A stretch of DNA of 64,000 bases from Rubellimicrobium sp. (GTDB lineage Bacteria > Pseudomonadota > Alphaproteobacteria > Rhodobacterales > Rhodobacteraceae). The notes under the pieces are model-generated. The model saw only the letters and a list, made by a program, of their open reading frames with translations. It had not been told where the DNA came from and made no database searches. Location of the stretch: contig JADYZU010000027.1 of NCBI GenBank assembly GCA_020852925.1, positions 62,001-126,000 on the forward strand, in the 5' to 3' direction. Positions 16,478 through 25,085 of the stretch are shown here, piece by piece. The stretch's first letter is position 1. Every line of letters begins with the position of its first letter. The translations under genes were made by a program, and so were the position numbers.

Positions 16478-16506
16478 TTGCCCGCGGGGCCGAGTGGTGG
16501 TTATTC
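16478..16506 (+). promoter_or_regulatory. Candidate promoter upstream of the DUF4167 gene
   Basis: TTGCCC (16478-16483) and TTATTC (16501-16506) are 17 bases apart in the 238-base gap after prmC. The predicted leader to the ATG at 16649 is about 135 bases, and I see no other gene in it. Based on box match only. Confidence 0.4.
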
Positions 16507-16648
16507 CGTCTTGCCGGATGGGCCGTGGCCGCGATGCCCCCCACCGGACGCCGTCCGACCATTTTGCGATCCGGGCACCTTCTTGCGGGGTGCGTGCATC
16601 ACGGGCCCGACCGGCGACGACCCCTCAGGCTCAAACAACGAAAGCCAG

Positions 16649-17545
16649 ATGAGATCATCCAAATCACGGTCGCGGGGCAACAAGAACCGCAGCATGCGCC
16701 CGACGGGCGGCAATGTCATCAACCGGGTGTTCGACAGCTCCGGTCCTGACGGCAAGGTGCGCGGAACGCCTCAGCAGATCATCGAGAAATATCAGCAGCT
16801 TCACCGTGACGCGCAGCTTTCCGGCGATCGCGTGAACGCCGAGAATTTCGCCCAGCACGCCGAACATTACACCCGCATGCTGGCCGAGGCGATGCGCGAG
16901 GTCGAACGCGCCCGCGAGGAGCAGGAGCAGTTCAACCGCGAACGCCAGGCCGAACGCGACCGCGACCGCCCGAGGGGGCCGCGCCCGACCGAGGGCGGCA
17001 GTGTCGAGGGTGCCGAGCAGGAGCGCGGCCATGACCGGGGCCAGGACCGGGGCCATGACCGGCCGTCGCCGCTGGGGGATGTGCAGGGGGGTGAGGCGGA
17101 CGATTCGGGTCTGATCGACCTGCCCGAGGGAAGGCCCGCCTTTCTTGACGCCCGCCCGCGCGGCGACCGCCGCCCGCGTGGCGGCGACCGTCACGAACGC
17201 CAGCCGCAGGAACGCCAGCCGCAGGAGCGCCCGCAGGAACGCCAGCCGCAGGAACGTCCGCAGGAAGGCGCGCGCCGTGGCGATGCCGGCGAAGCCGCGC
17301 CGCGTGCCGCCTCCCGGCCCGCCCCCCGGCCGGCGCCGGAACCCGTGCCCGTGCCCGAGGTTGCGGTTGCGGCTGCACCCGCGCCGCAATCCGGTGCCGT
17401 GCCCGATACCGCTCCCGAAGCCGCTCCCGAGGCCGCTGCCCGGCCCGCCCGCGCGCCCCGCAGCCGCAAGCCGCGCGCGACCGCCGCTTCCGACGCGCCC
17501 GAGGCCGCTGCCGGCACCGCTGGCGTGCCGCCCGCAGCGGAATAG
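16649..17545 (+). CDS. DUF4167 domain protein with disordered tail
   Basis: A 298-residue protein. The N-terminal 80 or so residues form the DUF4167 domain found after prmC in many alphaproteobacteria: basic RGNKNRS, then NVINRVFDSSGPDGKVRGT, QQIIEKYQQLHRDAQLSGDR and AENFAQHAEHYTR. The rest is low complexity: an Arg/Glu-rich helix, repeats of ERQPQ/ERPQ, then a long Ala/Pro-rich stretch ending in a basic RSRKPRAT patch. The basic ends suggest RNA or DNA binding, though the function is unknown. A strong terminator follows. Confidence 0.85.
   Translation: MRSSKSRSRGNKNRSMRPTGGNVINRVFDSSGPDGKVRGTPQQIIEKYQQLHRDAQLSGDRVNAENFAQHAEHYTRMLAEAMREVERAREEQEQFNRERQAERDRDRPRGPRPTEGGSVEGAEQERGHDRGQDRGHDRPSPLGDVQGGEADDSGLIDLPEGRPAFLDARPRGDRRPRGGDRHERQPQERQPQERPQERQPQERPQEGARRGDAGEAAPRAASRPAPRPAPEPVPVPEVAVAAAPAPQSGAVPDTAPEAAPEAAARPARAPRSRKPRATAASDAPEAAAGTAGVPPAAE
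17195..17263 (+). repeat. Tandem 12/15-base coding repeat
   Basis: The unit GAACGCCAGCCGCAG (encoding ERQPQ) occurs three times, mixed with two 12-base versions (ERPQ), in frame within the DUF4167 gene. Length should vary between strains by replication slippage without breaking the frame. Confidence 0.9.
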
Positions 17546-17570
17546 GCCGCCCGCCCCCGATCACCTGACA

Positions 17571-17597
17571 GGGGCCGCCCTGCCGGGCGGCCCCTTT
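17571..17597. terminator. Strong hairpin terminator
   Basis: GGGGCCGCCC and GGGCGGCCCC form a ten-pair perfect stem with a TGCC loop and then TTT. It lies between the DUF4167 stop and the convergent rsmA stop and can serve the plus-strand transcript. Confidence 0.8.
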
Positions 17598-17601
17598 GCC
17601 G

Positions 17602-18450
17602 TCACAGGGCGGCGGCCAGCGCCCGCGCCAGCGCGCAGAACCCCTCGAGCGGCACCTGTTCGGCGCGCTCGGTCGGGGGAATGCCGGCCTCGTGCAGAAG
17701 ATCCTCGATCGCGGGATGCAGGCCGCGCAGGCTTGCCCGCAGCATCTTGCGCCGCTGGCCGAACGCCGCCGCCACCACCCGCGACAGCAACGCCGGATCG
17801 GCCGGATGGCGCGGCGCCGGCAGCGCGGTCAGATGCACCACCGCCGACGACACCTTGGGCGGCGGGGTAAAGGCCTGCGGCGGCAGGTCCATGACGATGC
17901 GCGCCTCGGCCCGCCACTGTGCCAGGATGGCGAGGCGCCCGTAAGCGCGCCCGCCCGGCCGCGCGGTGATGCGCTCGGCCACCTCGCGCTGGAACATGAG
18001 CGTGAGCGAGGTCCAGAATGGCGGCCATTGCGGCGGGGTCAGCCAGCGCACCAGCAGTTCGGTCCCCACGTTGTAGGGCAGGTTCGCGCAGATGCGGATC
18101 GGCGGCACCAGCCCATGCGCCAGCGGATCGACCGTCAGCGCATCGCCCGCGACCACGCCAAGCCGCCCGGGATAATGCGCCGCGATCTGTTCGAGCGCGG
18201 GCAGGCAGCGCGCGTCCTTCTCGATGGCAAGGACGCGGCGCGCGCCCTCGGCCAGCAGGCCGCGCGTCAGGCCGCCGGGGCCGGGGCCGATCTCGATGAT
18301 GTCGGACTGCGCCAGATCGCCGGCCATGCGCGCGATCCGCGCCGTCAGGTTCAGATCGAGGATGAAGTTCTGGCCAAGCTCCTTGCGCGCGCTCAGCCCG
18401 TGCGCCGCGATCACTTCGCGCAGGGGGGGCAGATCGTCGATCCGGCTCAT
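17602..18450 (-). CDS. rsmA: 16S rRNA dimethyladenosine transferase
   Basis: A 282-residue KsgA-type enzyme that dimethylates two adjacent adenines near the 3' end of 16S rRNA during small-subunit assembly. Visible are [10 protein letters not shown] at the N-terminus, the SAM loop [13 protein letters not shown], the acidic AIEKD, and the catalytic NLPYNV motif. A C-terminal helical domain with [10 protein letters not shown] completes it. The ATG at 18450 lies ten bases after the pdxA stop, as the last gene of the lptF-lptG-lptD-surA-pdxA-rsmA run. Confidence 0.97.
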   Translation of the reverse strand: MSRIDDLPPLREVIAAHGLSARKELGQNFILDLNLTARIARMAGDLAQSDIIEIGPGPGGLTRGLLAEGARRVLAIEKDARCLPALEQIAAHYPGRLGVVAGDALTVDPLAHGLVPPIRICANLPYNVGTELLVRWLTPPQWPPFWTSLTLMFQREVAERITARPGGRAYGRLAILAQWRAEARIVMDLPPQAFTPPPKVSSAVVHLTALPAPRHPADPALLSRVVAAAFGQRRKMLRASLRGLHPAIEDLLHEAGIPPTERAEQVPLEGFCALARALAAAL

Positions 18451-18460
18451 GCGGGGCTGC

Positions 18461-19435
18461 TCATGCGGGCCGCCCCGCCCGCGCATCGGCCATGGTCGCG
18501 GCCATGCGGATCGCGGCGATCATGCTGGCGGGATCGGCGATGCCCTGTCCGGCGATGTCGAAGGCGGTGCCGTGGTCGGGCGAGGTGCGCACGAAGGGCA
18601 GGCCCAGAGTCACGTTCACGCCGCCCGCGAAATCGAGGGTCTTGAGCGGGATCAGCGCCTGATCGTGATACATGCACACCGCCACGTCATGGCGCGCGCG
18701 CGCGGCCGGGTGGAACATGGTGTCGGCGGGCAGGGGGCCGCGGATGTCGAACCCTTCGGCGCGCATCTCCTCGAGAAGCGGGGCGATGAGGGTGATTTCC
18801 TCATGGCCCATGCGTCCGCCTTCGCCCGCATGCGGATTGAGCCCGGCCACCGCGATGCGCGGGCGCGCGAGGGCGAAATCGCGCGCCAGCCCGCGCGCCG
18901 TCAGTTCGATGGTCTGGCGCAAGAGCGTGGGGGTCAGCAGGTACGGCACCTCGCGCAGCGCCACATGGATTGTCACCGGCACCACCCTGAGACCCGCGCC
19001 CGCCAGCATCATCACCACCGGCCCATCGCCCGCGAGATGGGCCAGGTATTCGGTATGGCCCGCAAAGGCGAACCCGGCCCCGTCGGCCAGCGCCTTCTTG
19101 CTGATCGGCGCGGTGACCAGGGCGCGCGCCCGGCCCGCGCGGCACAGCGCCGCGCCGTCGCGGATCGCGTCGACCACATGGGCGGCATGGCGCGGATCGG
19201 GTTTCCCGGGGATGGCGGGCGGACCGAAATCGCGTGCGATCACCGGCAGGATCCCGGGCGCCACAGCGGCGGCGGCCTCGGGGCGGTCGATGACGGCATG
19301 GGGCGTGCCCGGCGGCAGGTGGCGCGGATCGCCGATGAGCGCGACCGGCCCCGCCCCGCCAAGGGCGGCACAGGCGCGCGCCGCCACTTCGGGGCCGATG
19401 CCGGCAGGTTCGCCGCAGGAGATGACGATGGTCAT
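18461..19435 (-). CDS. pdxA: 4-hydroxythreonine-4-phosphate dehydrogenase
   Basis: A 324-residue metal- and NAD-dependent enzyme of pyridoxal 5'-phosphate synthesis (DXP-dependent route). It shows the N-terminal [18 protein letters not shown], the metal histidine of FAGHTEYLA, and the C-terminal [10 protein letters not shown] followed by [20 protein letters not shown]. Length is normal. Its ATG overlaps the surA stop by four bases. The surA-pdxA-rsmA order is conserved far beyond this group. Confidence 0.97.
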   Translation of the reverse strand: MTIVISCGEPAGIGPEVAARACAALGGAGPVALIGDPRHLPPGTPHAVIDRPEAAAAVAPGILPVIARDFGPPAIPGKPDPRHAAHVVDAIRDGAALCRAGRARALVTAPISKKALADGAGFAFAGHTEYLAHLAGDGPVVMMLAGAGLRVVPVTIHVALREVPYLLTPTLLRQTIELTARGLARDFALARPRIAVAGLNPHAGEGGRMGHEEITLIAPLLEEMRAEGFDIRGPLPADTMFHPAARARHDVAVCMYHDQALIPLKTLDFAGGVNVTLGLPFVRTSPDHGTAFDIAGQGIADPASMIAAIRMAATMADARAGRPA

Positions 19436-20628
19436 TCGCCGATGATCACCGCCGCGGCGCGCAATTCCTGCACCAATGCCTCGGCATGGCCGGCCAGACG
19501 GTCCGAGCGGATGCGGGTGGCGATCTCGTCGCGGCTGACGCCCTCGGCCGCGGCCGGGGTGCGGGCGCAGAGCATCACCACCTCCACCCCCTGACCGCCC
19601 GGCCCGGCCAGCGTGGTCGAGACCTCGCCCGGGTCGAGCCGCGCCAGTTCCAGCGCCACCGCCTGCGGGATCGCCTCGGGCGCCACCTCTTCGCGCACAA
19701 GGCGTTCTGGCGGCAGGCCGAAGGCCACGCCATAGAGATCGTCGCAGGTATCGACCCGCGCCGCGACCCGCGCGGCCTCGTCGGCATCGGTCGCATGGAA
19801 CAGCGCGTAATCGACCAGCGCGATCTCGACCGGGGCGAGGGCGCCTTCGCGCACCGCCCGCATCTGGAACAGCGCCACCGCCCCCTCGATCGGGATCGGC
19901 GGCGTCACCTGCCCGCGCGCCAGCCCGAGGATCACCGGATGCAGCGCCGCCGGCAGGTTCGAGAGCGCCACCCAGTCGATGCGCCCGCCCGCCTCGCGCG
20001 AGGGGAGGGCGGAATACTGGCGCGCGGCCGCCTCGAAGGCGGCAAAGCTGGTGGAACGCGAAATCTGCGTGGCCAGCGCGTTGACCCGCGCCGCCTCGCG
20101 CGGGGGGGCGGGAATGATGATCTCGCTCAGCAGCACCTCGACCCCGCCGCTCGAGCGGCCCATCTGCGCGAGGGCAAGGTCGATGTCGGTCTCGGTGACG
20201 TTCACGCGCGGATTGAAGCGGCTGCGCACATAGTCGCGCCAGGTGATGTTGATGCGCACATAGTCGCGCAACGTCTCTTCGGCGACGCCGGTCTGGGCCA
20301 GCACGCCCAGGAACTGATCGAGAGGCAGGCTGGCGCGGCCGGCGAAATCCTCCATGGCGCGCGCAAGGCTTTCGTCGGTCAGGCGCACCCCGGCGCGTTC
20401 GAGGGCAAGCTGCTTGAGCCGTTCGTCGACCAGTTGCGTGCGCGCCAGCCGTTCCAGATCGCCCGGCGTGCGGAAGGCCTCGAGCAGGCGGATGCGCTGG
20501 TCGATCTCGAACGCCGTCACGGCGCGGTCGTTCACGGTGATGACCGGCGCGAACAGACCCTGCTGGGCCGGCGCCGCCGTGCCGAACGCCATGCCCCCCG
20601 CCACCACCAGAGCCGCCAGAATCCGCAT
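19432..20628 (-). CDS. surA: SurA-like periplasmic peptidyl-prolyl isomerase/chaperone
   Basis: A 398-residue exported protein: signal peptide MRILAALVVAGGMAFGTAAPAQ, an N-terminal SurA chaperone module (VITVNDRAVTAFEIDQRIRL) and a region in the place of the parvulin isomerase domain. SurA escorts outer-membrane beta-barrels such as LptD to the BAM complex. The parvulin region is diverged and may be catalytically weak. The start at 20628 is the one that gives a proper signal peptide. lptD lies 55 bases upstream. Confidence 0.88.
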   Translation of the reverse strand: MRILAALVVAGGMAFGTAAPAQQGLFAPVITVNDRAVTAFEIDQRIRLLEAFRTPGDLERLARTQLVDERLKQLALERAGVRLTDESLARAMEDFAGRASLPLDQFLGVLAQTGVAEETLRDYVRINITWRDYVRSRFNPRVNVTETDIDLALAQMGRSSGGVEVLLSEIIIPAPPREAARVNALATQISRSTSFAAFEAAARQYSALPSREAGGRIDWVALSNLPAALHPVILGLARGQVTPPIPIEGAVALFQMRAVREGALAPVEIALVDYALFHATDADEAARVAARVDTCDDLYGVAFGLPPERLVREEVAPEAIPQAVALELARLDPGEVSTTLAGPGGQGVEVVMLCARTPAAAEGVSRDEIATRIRSDRLAGHAEALVQELRAAAVIIGE

Positions 20629-20683
20629 CCCGTTCTCCCTGCCCAAGGCCGCCGCCGCCTTCGCTTTCGCCTTCGCTTCCGCC

Positions 20684-22753
20684 TCAGTCGCGGCAGGCGG
20701 CGCCCTGCGCAGCCCTGCCGTCCGTGGCGAACCCGTCCAGCGTGACCGCCAGTCCGAAGCTGGTCGCGCCGGGCGCGGTTTCCGTTTCCGTGTAGCGGTG
20801 CGCCAGCGAAACGTCCACCGTCACGCATTCGATCGACCAGCGCAGGCCCATTCCCGCCCGCACCGGCGCCCCGGCGCCAAGGTCATAGCGCCCGTCCGCG
20901 CGCAGCCCCCAGGCGTCATTGATGCGCCAGTCGCCCGCCAGCGTCAGGTCCGCCGCATCGGCCGCGATCCCGCCGGCCGGATCGGCCGGAAAGCGGGCAA
21001 AGGTGGCGTCCAGAGCCAGGCTGCGGCCCTGCCAGCCCAGCAGGATCTCGGTCGCGCCGGGATCGAGATCCGCGTCGAATTCGGCCCGCCCCAGCAGGCG
21101 CAGCCCGCCCGCCAGATCGACCCCGGCACTGAGCAGGAATCGCGTCGCGTCGCCCTCGGCCGCCACGGCGCCGAGGCCCGCGCTGCTCACGCCCGCCTCG
21201 AGGCGCCGGGTCCAGGTGACCCCGGCGCCCAGCGAGCGGCCCGCAGGCGGCCGGTCGGCGCCGGGGGCGCGGCCGGGGTCGGCAAGGCTGCCATGGTCGA
21301 ATTCGACCGGGGCCGCGTCCTCTTGCGGCACGCGGTCGCCCAGGGCCGTGCCCCAGCCCAGCGACACCACCGGCTCGATCAGGTCCACCGCATCGCCCGC
21401 GCGTCGCACCAGCGGCCAGCGCAGGCCGAGGCCCGCGCGCGGGGTGAGGGTGACAAGGGTGCGCCCGAAGGCCGGATCGTCGCCCACGCGCCGCGCCCGC
21501 AGATCCACGCCCGCGGACAGATCCAGCACCAGCCCCGGCCCGATCACCGCATTCGCGCGCCAGTCGGCCCCGAACCCCAGCGCCAGCACATCGCGCGCCG
21601 CCGCGCCCGTTCCCGGGGCGGTGCGCGCGAAGGCCAGCGCATCGGCGCCCAGCGTGACGGTTCCCGCGCCCAGGGGCAGGCGGCGTTCATGCGCGGCGCC
21701 CAGGATCGACGGCGGCAGCGCGCCGGAATCCTCGGCCGGGCGCAGGCTTTGCCACAGCGTGAGGTCGGCCGTGGTCAGGCTGTCCGCCACCACCACCGCG
21801 TAGCGCAGGCGCGAGGGCAGGCGGTCGCGGTCCGGCAGCCCGTGATCGAGCAGGAAATCCCGGTCGCTCACCCATGCGAGGTCGTAGCTCAGGCTGTGGC
21901 CGGGCCGGGGCGCAAACCCGCCCGTGATCGCCAGATGCCCGCCCGTGGTGGCCGCGCCCGCAGGCCCGTCCCGCGCCACCGCCGCCGCAACCGTCATGTC
22001 CCCGCCCACGAAGGCCAGGCGCAACCGCGCCTCGAGCGTGCGGGTCAGCGCCGCGACATGCGGCGTGAGCGTGAGGTCGCCATGATCGCCCAGCCGGATG
22101 AAATAGGGCAGCGCGATCCCGGTTCCCAGCGCGCTCGAGGCGCGCAGTTCCGGCACGAGAAACCCGGTCGCGCGCGCAAGCGCGGGGTCGGGCAGGCGCA
22201 TCCAGGGCAGCCAGGCCACCGGCAGGCCGCGCACCCGCAGCACCGCATCCTCGAAATAGAGCTGCTGCCCGGCGGCGTCGTGGATCACCCGGTCCGCGCG
22301 GATCTCCCACAGGGGCGGCCGGTTGCCGCAGACCCGGCACGAGGTGGCGGCGACCCGGACCAGCTGGCTCAGCCTTCCGTCCACCCGGTCGATCCGCGCC
22401 GCCGCCAGTTGCACCTGCCGCGCCAGCACCAGCCGCGCCCCGAGCAGGATCCCGTTCTCGAGCCGCGGGTCGAGTTCGGCGCGCGTGGCCTCGAGGATCG
22501 CGCCATCGGGCGTGACAAGGTAGATCGGTCCCTCGATCACCAGGGTATCGGTCGCCGGGTCATAGGCGATGGCGGCGGCCGACAGCCTTGTGCCGGCGTG
22601 GAACACCTCGACATTGCCCTCGGCGCGCAGGCTGCCGCCGGCGGTGACACCCAGCCGGTCCGCGACCAGCGTGGCCGCCACCTGCGCGCGCGCCGCCAGC
22701 GGCAGCAGCGCCGCGATCAGGACCAGCACGAGGACAAGGGCACGCGCGCGCAT
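20684..22753 (-). CDS. lptD: LPS-assembly outer-membrane protein LptD
   Basis: A 689-residue outer-membrane protein that inserts lipopolysaccharide into the outer leaflet together with LptE. It starts with signal peptide MRARALVLVLVLIAALLPLAARAQ, then the periplasmic OstA/LptA-like jellyroll (VTAGGSLRAEGNVEVFHAGTRL). A long beta-barrel domain with alternating strands fills the rest, ending in a terminal Cys-Arg-Asp. Cysteine pairs typical of LptD are few: CRVCGNRPP, a C near the C-terminal domain and one at the end. The start overlaps the lptG stop by one base (TGATG). Confidence 0.95.
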   Translation of the reverse strand: MRARALVLVLVLIAALLPLAARAQVAATLVADRLGVTAGGSLRAEGNVEVFHAGTRLSAAAIAYDPATDTLVIEGPIYLVTPDGAILEATRAELDPRLENGILLGARLVLARQVQLAAARIDRVDGRLSQLVRVAATSCRVCGNRPPLWEIRADRVIHDAAGQQLYFEDAVLRVRGLPVAWLPWMRLPDPALARATGFLVPELRASSALGTGIALPYFIRLGDHGDLTLTPHVAALTRTLEARLRLAFVGGDMTVAAAVARDGPAGAATTGGHLAITGGFAPRPGHSLSYDLAWVSDRDFLLDHGLPDRDRLPSRLRYAVVVADSLTTADLTLWQSLRPAEDSGALPPSILGAAHERRLPLGAGTVTLGADALAFARTAPGTGAAARDVLALGFGADWRANAVIGPGLVLDLSAGVDLRARRVGDDPAFGRTLVTLTPRAGLGLRWPLVRRAGDAVDLIEPVVSLGWGTALGDRVPQEDAAPVEFDHGSLADPGRAPGADRPPAGRSLGAGVTWTRRLEAGVSSAGLGAVAAEGDATRFLLSAGVDLAGGLRLLGRAEFDADLDPGATEILLGWQGRSLALDATFARFPADPAGGIAADAADLTLAGDWRINDAWGLRADGRYDLGAGAPVRAGMGLRWSIECVTVDVSLAHRYTETETAPGATSFGLAVTLDGFATDGRAAQGAACRD

Positions 22754-23841
22754 CAGCCGTCCTCGAGATGCAGCAGCAGGCCCAGCGCCAGCGCCACCGC
22801 CGCCAGCGGCGGCGCCCAGGCGGCGAGGGGCGCGGGGATCTGCCCGGCCTCGCCCAGGATCTGCGCGAAATTGCGCACGAAATGCATGGCAAAGGCCACG
22901 AGGATCGCCGCCAGCACCATGACCCCGGTGCGCCCGCCGCGCTGGTGACGCATGGTGAACCCGGCCCCGATCATCACCATCGCCACCATGAGCAGCGGCA
23001 GCGCCAGTTCTGTCTGGAAATGCACCTCGTGGCGGCGGGTGGAAAATCCGGCCGCCGCCATCCGGGCGATGAAGCCGGGCAGATCCCACAGCGCGATCGA
23101 GGCGGGCGGCGCCAGCGATTCGCGGATCTCCTCGGCGGTGAGGGTCGAGGGCAGGGTGAGGCGGTCGTGCGTGGTGGCCGCGGCCTCGGGGTTCGGGGCG
23201 TCGAGCGGCCAGACCCGCGCCCGCTCGATCTGCCAGCCGCCATCGGCCAGCCGGGCGCGCGTGGCTTCGATCCGGCGTTCGGGATGGCCGTCGGGGGCGA
23301 AGGTGATCAGGCTCACCCCGGACAGATCGGTGCCCTCGCCGTTCGCGCGGTCGGCGTGGATCACCGTCTGCCCTTCGACCCCGCCCTGCCGCAGCCACAG
23401 CCCGGCCTCGGACAGCGACAGCACCGACCCCGGCCCGCCCGCCTGCCGCGCCAGCGCGCGTTCGGTGGCGGCGACGATCGGGTTGAGCGCGATCAGCGCC
23501 CCGAGCCCGAGGGCGAAGGCCACGGCGAGCGGCGCCATGAGCGCGGCGATGGCGCTGCGCCCCGCGGCGCGCGTCACCACCAGTTCCGACGACCGCGCCA
23601 TGGCAAGGAACAGCGCGACCGCGGCCAGGATCATCACTAGGGGGAGGGCCTGATAAAAGGCCGGCGCCACCCCCAGAAGCGCCTTGCGCACCGCCGGGCC
23701 AAGACCGGAAGCGGCGCCGGAGGCGCTCTGGATCCGGGCGGTCTCGACGATGTCGATGAGAAGGAGCAGCGCGAACAGCCCGCCCCCCACCAGCGCCGTG
23801 CTGGCAAGGAAGCGGCGCGCGAAATAGCGGTGCAGGATCAT
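22753..23841 (-). CDS. lptG: LPS export ABC transporter permease LptG
   Basis: A 362-residue inner-membrane permease with six predicted membrane helices (three near the N-terminus, including FLASTALVGGGLFALLLLIDIVE, and three near the C-terminus) around a large periplasmic jellyroll domain. With LptF and the ATPase LptB it extracts LPS from the inner membrane. The start at 23841 overlaps the lptF stop by four bases. The open frame upstream of this ATG runs into lptF and is not used. Confidence 0.95.
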   Translation of the reverse strand: MILHRYFARRFLASTALVGGGLFALLLLIDIVETARIQSASGAASGLGPAVRKALLGVAPAFYQALPLVMILAAVALFLAMARSSELVVTRAAGRSAIAALMAPLAVAFALGLGALIALNPIVAATERALARQAGGPGSVLSLSEAGLWLRQGGVEGQTVIHADRANGEGTDLSGVSLITFAPDGHPERRIEATRARLADGGWQIERARVWPLDAPNPEAAATTHDRLTLPSTLTAEEIRESLAPPASIALWDLPGFIARMAAAGFSTRRHEVHFQTELALPLLMVAMVMIGAGFTMRHQRGGRTGVMVLAAILVAFAMHFVRNFAQILGEAGQIPAPLAAWAPPLAAVALALGLLLHLEDG

Positions 23842-24965
23842 GGCCGCGCCGCCTTGCGCCGTCCGGGTCCGCGCGGCCGCGCCGCCAGCGCCAGCGCCGC
23901 CACCGCCATGGCCATGCCCGCCAGCGCGGGCAGATAGACCAGCGGCCAGAGCCCCGGATCGGCCTGCAACCCGGCGACGGCCGCGCTTTCGATCGCCTTC
24001 GCCAGAAGGACAAGGCCCACCGCCGCCGCGATCTGCGGCCACAGCCCGAAGCGGCTGTAGCCCCCCACCAGCAGCGGCGCGAACCCCAGAAGCACGGCCG
24101 CCAGCGCCAGCAGCGGCTGGGCAAGGCGGTCATGGCCCTCGGCGCGCAATTCCTCGGCGCTGCGCGAGGTCAGGCGGGCGGTCTCGTCGGTCGGGAACAG
24201 CAGCGCGGGGGTCGGCAACTCGCGCGAGCTGCGCCAGGTGCCCGGGTCGGGTGCGGGCAGGAACGGGGCCAGGTCGAACACCAGATCCGCGAAGGACGCG
24301 ACCAGCAGCCGGCCATCGGCATGCCCCAGCCGCTGGATCTGCCCGCCCACCATGACAAGCTGGGGCCCCGCAGGCATCTGCACCAGATAGGCGCTCGAGG
24401 CGGTATAGGTCAGCGATTCGGCGGGGTCGCGGTCATCGTGCAGGAACAGGTCGCGCAATTCGCCCGCGGGCGTGATCTCGCGCAGGTAGAGCGTGACATC
24501 GGGCGCGGGCGTCAGGAACTGCCCCTCCTGCAACAGCCGCGCCGTGGCCGAGCGCGCGATCTCCTCCTGCCGCAGGTTCAGCCGCTCGATCGAGAGCGGC
24601 ACGAGGACATTGCTCAGCACCAGACCCATGAGCGTGACCACGATCCCGAAGGCCAGCGCCGGCCGCGCCAGCCGCCAGGGCGAGAACCCGGTGGCCTGCA
24701 TCACCACCAGTTCGGAATCGGCCGCCAGCCGGTTCGTGACATAGACCGAGGCGAGGAACGCCGAGAGCGGCAGCACGATGCGGATGATCGAGGGCAGCGA
24801 CAGGATGGTGAGTTCGAGGAACACGCCGGCCGATTGCCCGTCGGCGATGATCTGGTCGAACAGCACCACCGCCCGGTTCACCCAGGAGACCAGCACCAGC
24901 ACGAGCGCGAAGAACCCGAACAGCACGAGGTTCTGGCGCAGCAGGTATCGGTCGAATCGCGGCAT
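23838..24965 (-). CDS. lptF: LPS export ABC transporter permease LptF
   Basis: A 375-residue YjgP/YjgQ-family permease. The N-terminus MPRFDRYLLRQNLVLFGFF leads into the first helix. Further helices, the conserved DSELVVMQATGFS cytoplasmic segment, a periplasmic jellyroll and three C-terminal helices follow. It partners LptG. It is the first gene of the minus-strand envelope operon, divergent from pepA over 120 bases that hold mirrored promoter candidates. Confidence 0.95.
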   Translation of the reverse strand: MPRFDRYLLRQNLVLFGFFALVLVLVSWVNRAVVLFDQIIADGQSAGVFLELTILSLPSIIRIVLPLSAFLASVYVTNRLAADSELVVMQATGFSPWRLARPALAFGIVVTLMGLVLSNVLVPLSIERLNLRQEEIARSATARLLQEGQFLTPAPDVTLYLREITPAGELRDLFLHDDRDPAESLTYTASSAYLVQMPAGPQLVMVGGQIQRLGHADGRLLVASFADLVFDLAPFLPAPDPGTWRSSRELPTPALLFPTDETARLTSRSAEELRAEGHDRLAQPLLALAAVLLGFAPLLVGGYSRFGLWPQIAAAVGLVLLAKAIESAAVAGLQADPGLWPLVYLPALAGMAMAVAALALAARPRGPGRRKAARP

Positions 24966-24994
24966 CCGGCGGCGCTCCTTTCCCGGCGGCGACA

Positions 24995-25023
24995 GGACTA
25001 GCCGAGCGGGGCGCCGGTTTGAA
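24995..25023 (-). promoter_or_regulatory. Candidate lptF operon promoter
   Basis: On the minus strand, TTCAAA (25018-25023) and TAGTCC (24995-25000) are 17 bases apart, 30 bases upstream of the lptF ATG. The -10 box lies inside one arm of an 11-base inverted repeat (24994-25004 with 25051-25061), whose other arm holds the pepA -10 box. Confidence 0.5.
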
Positions 25024-25031
25024 CTGCGATC

Positions 25032-25060
25032 TGGCCAAGCACCGTCGCGGCGGCTAGTCC
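25032..25060 (+). promoter_or_regulatory. Candidate pepA promoter
   Basis: TGGCCA (25032-25037) and TAGTCC (25055-25060) are separated by 17 bases, 25 bases upstream of the chosen pepA ATG. The -10 hexamer is identical to that proposed for the divergent lptF promoter. Confidence 0.5.
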
Positions 25061-25085
25061 TTGCCGCAGAATCGAGGAGATGCCC

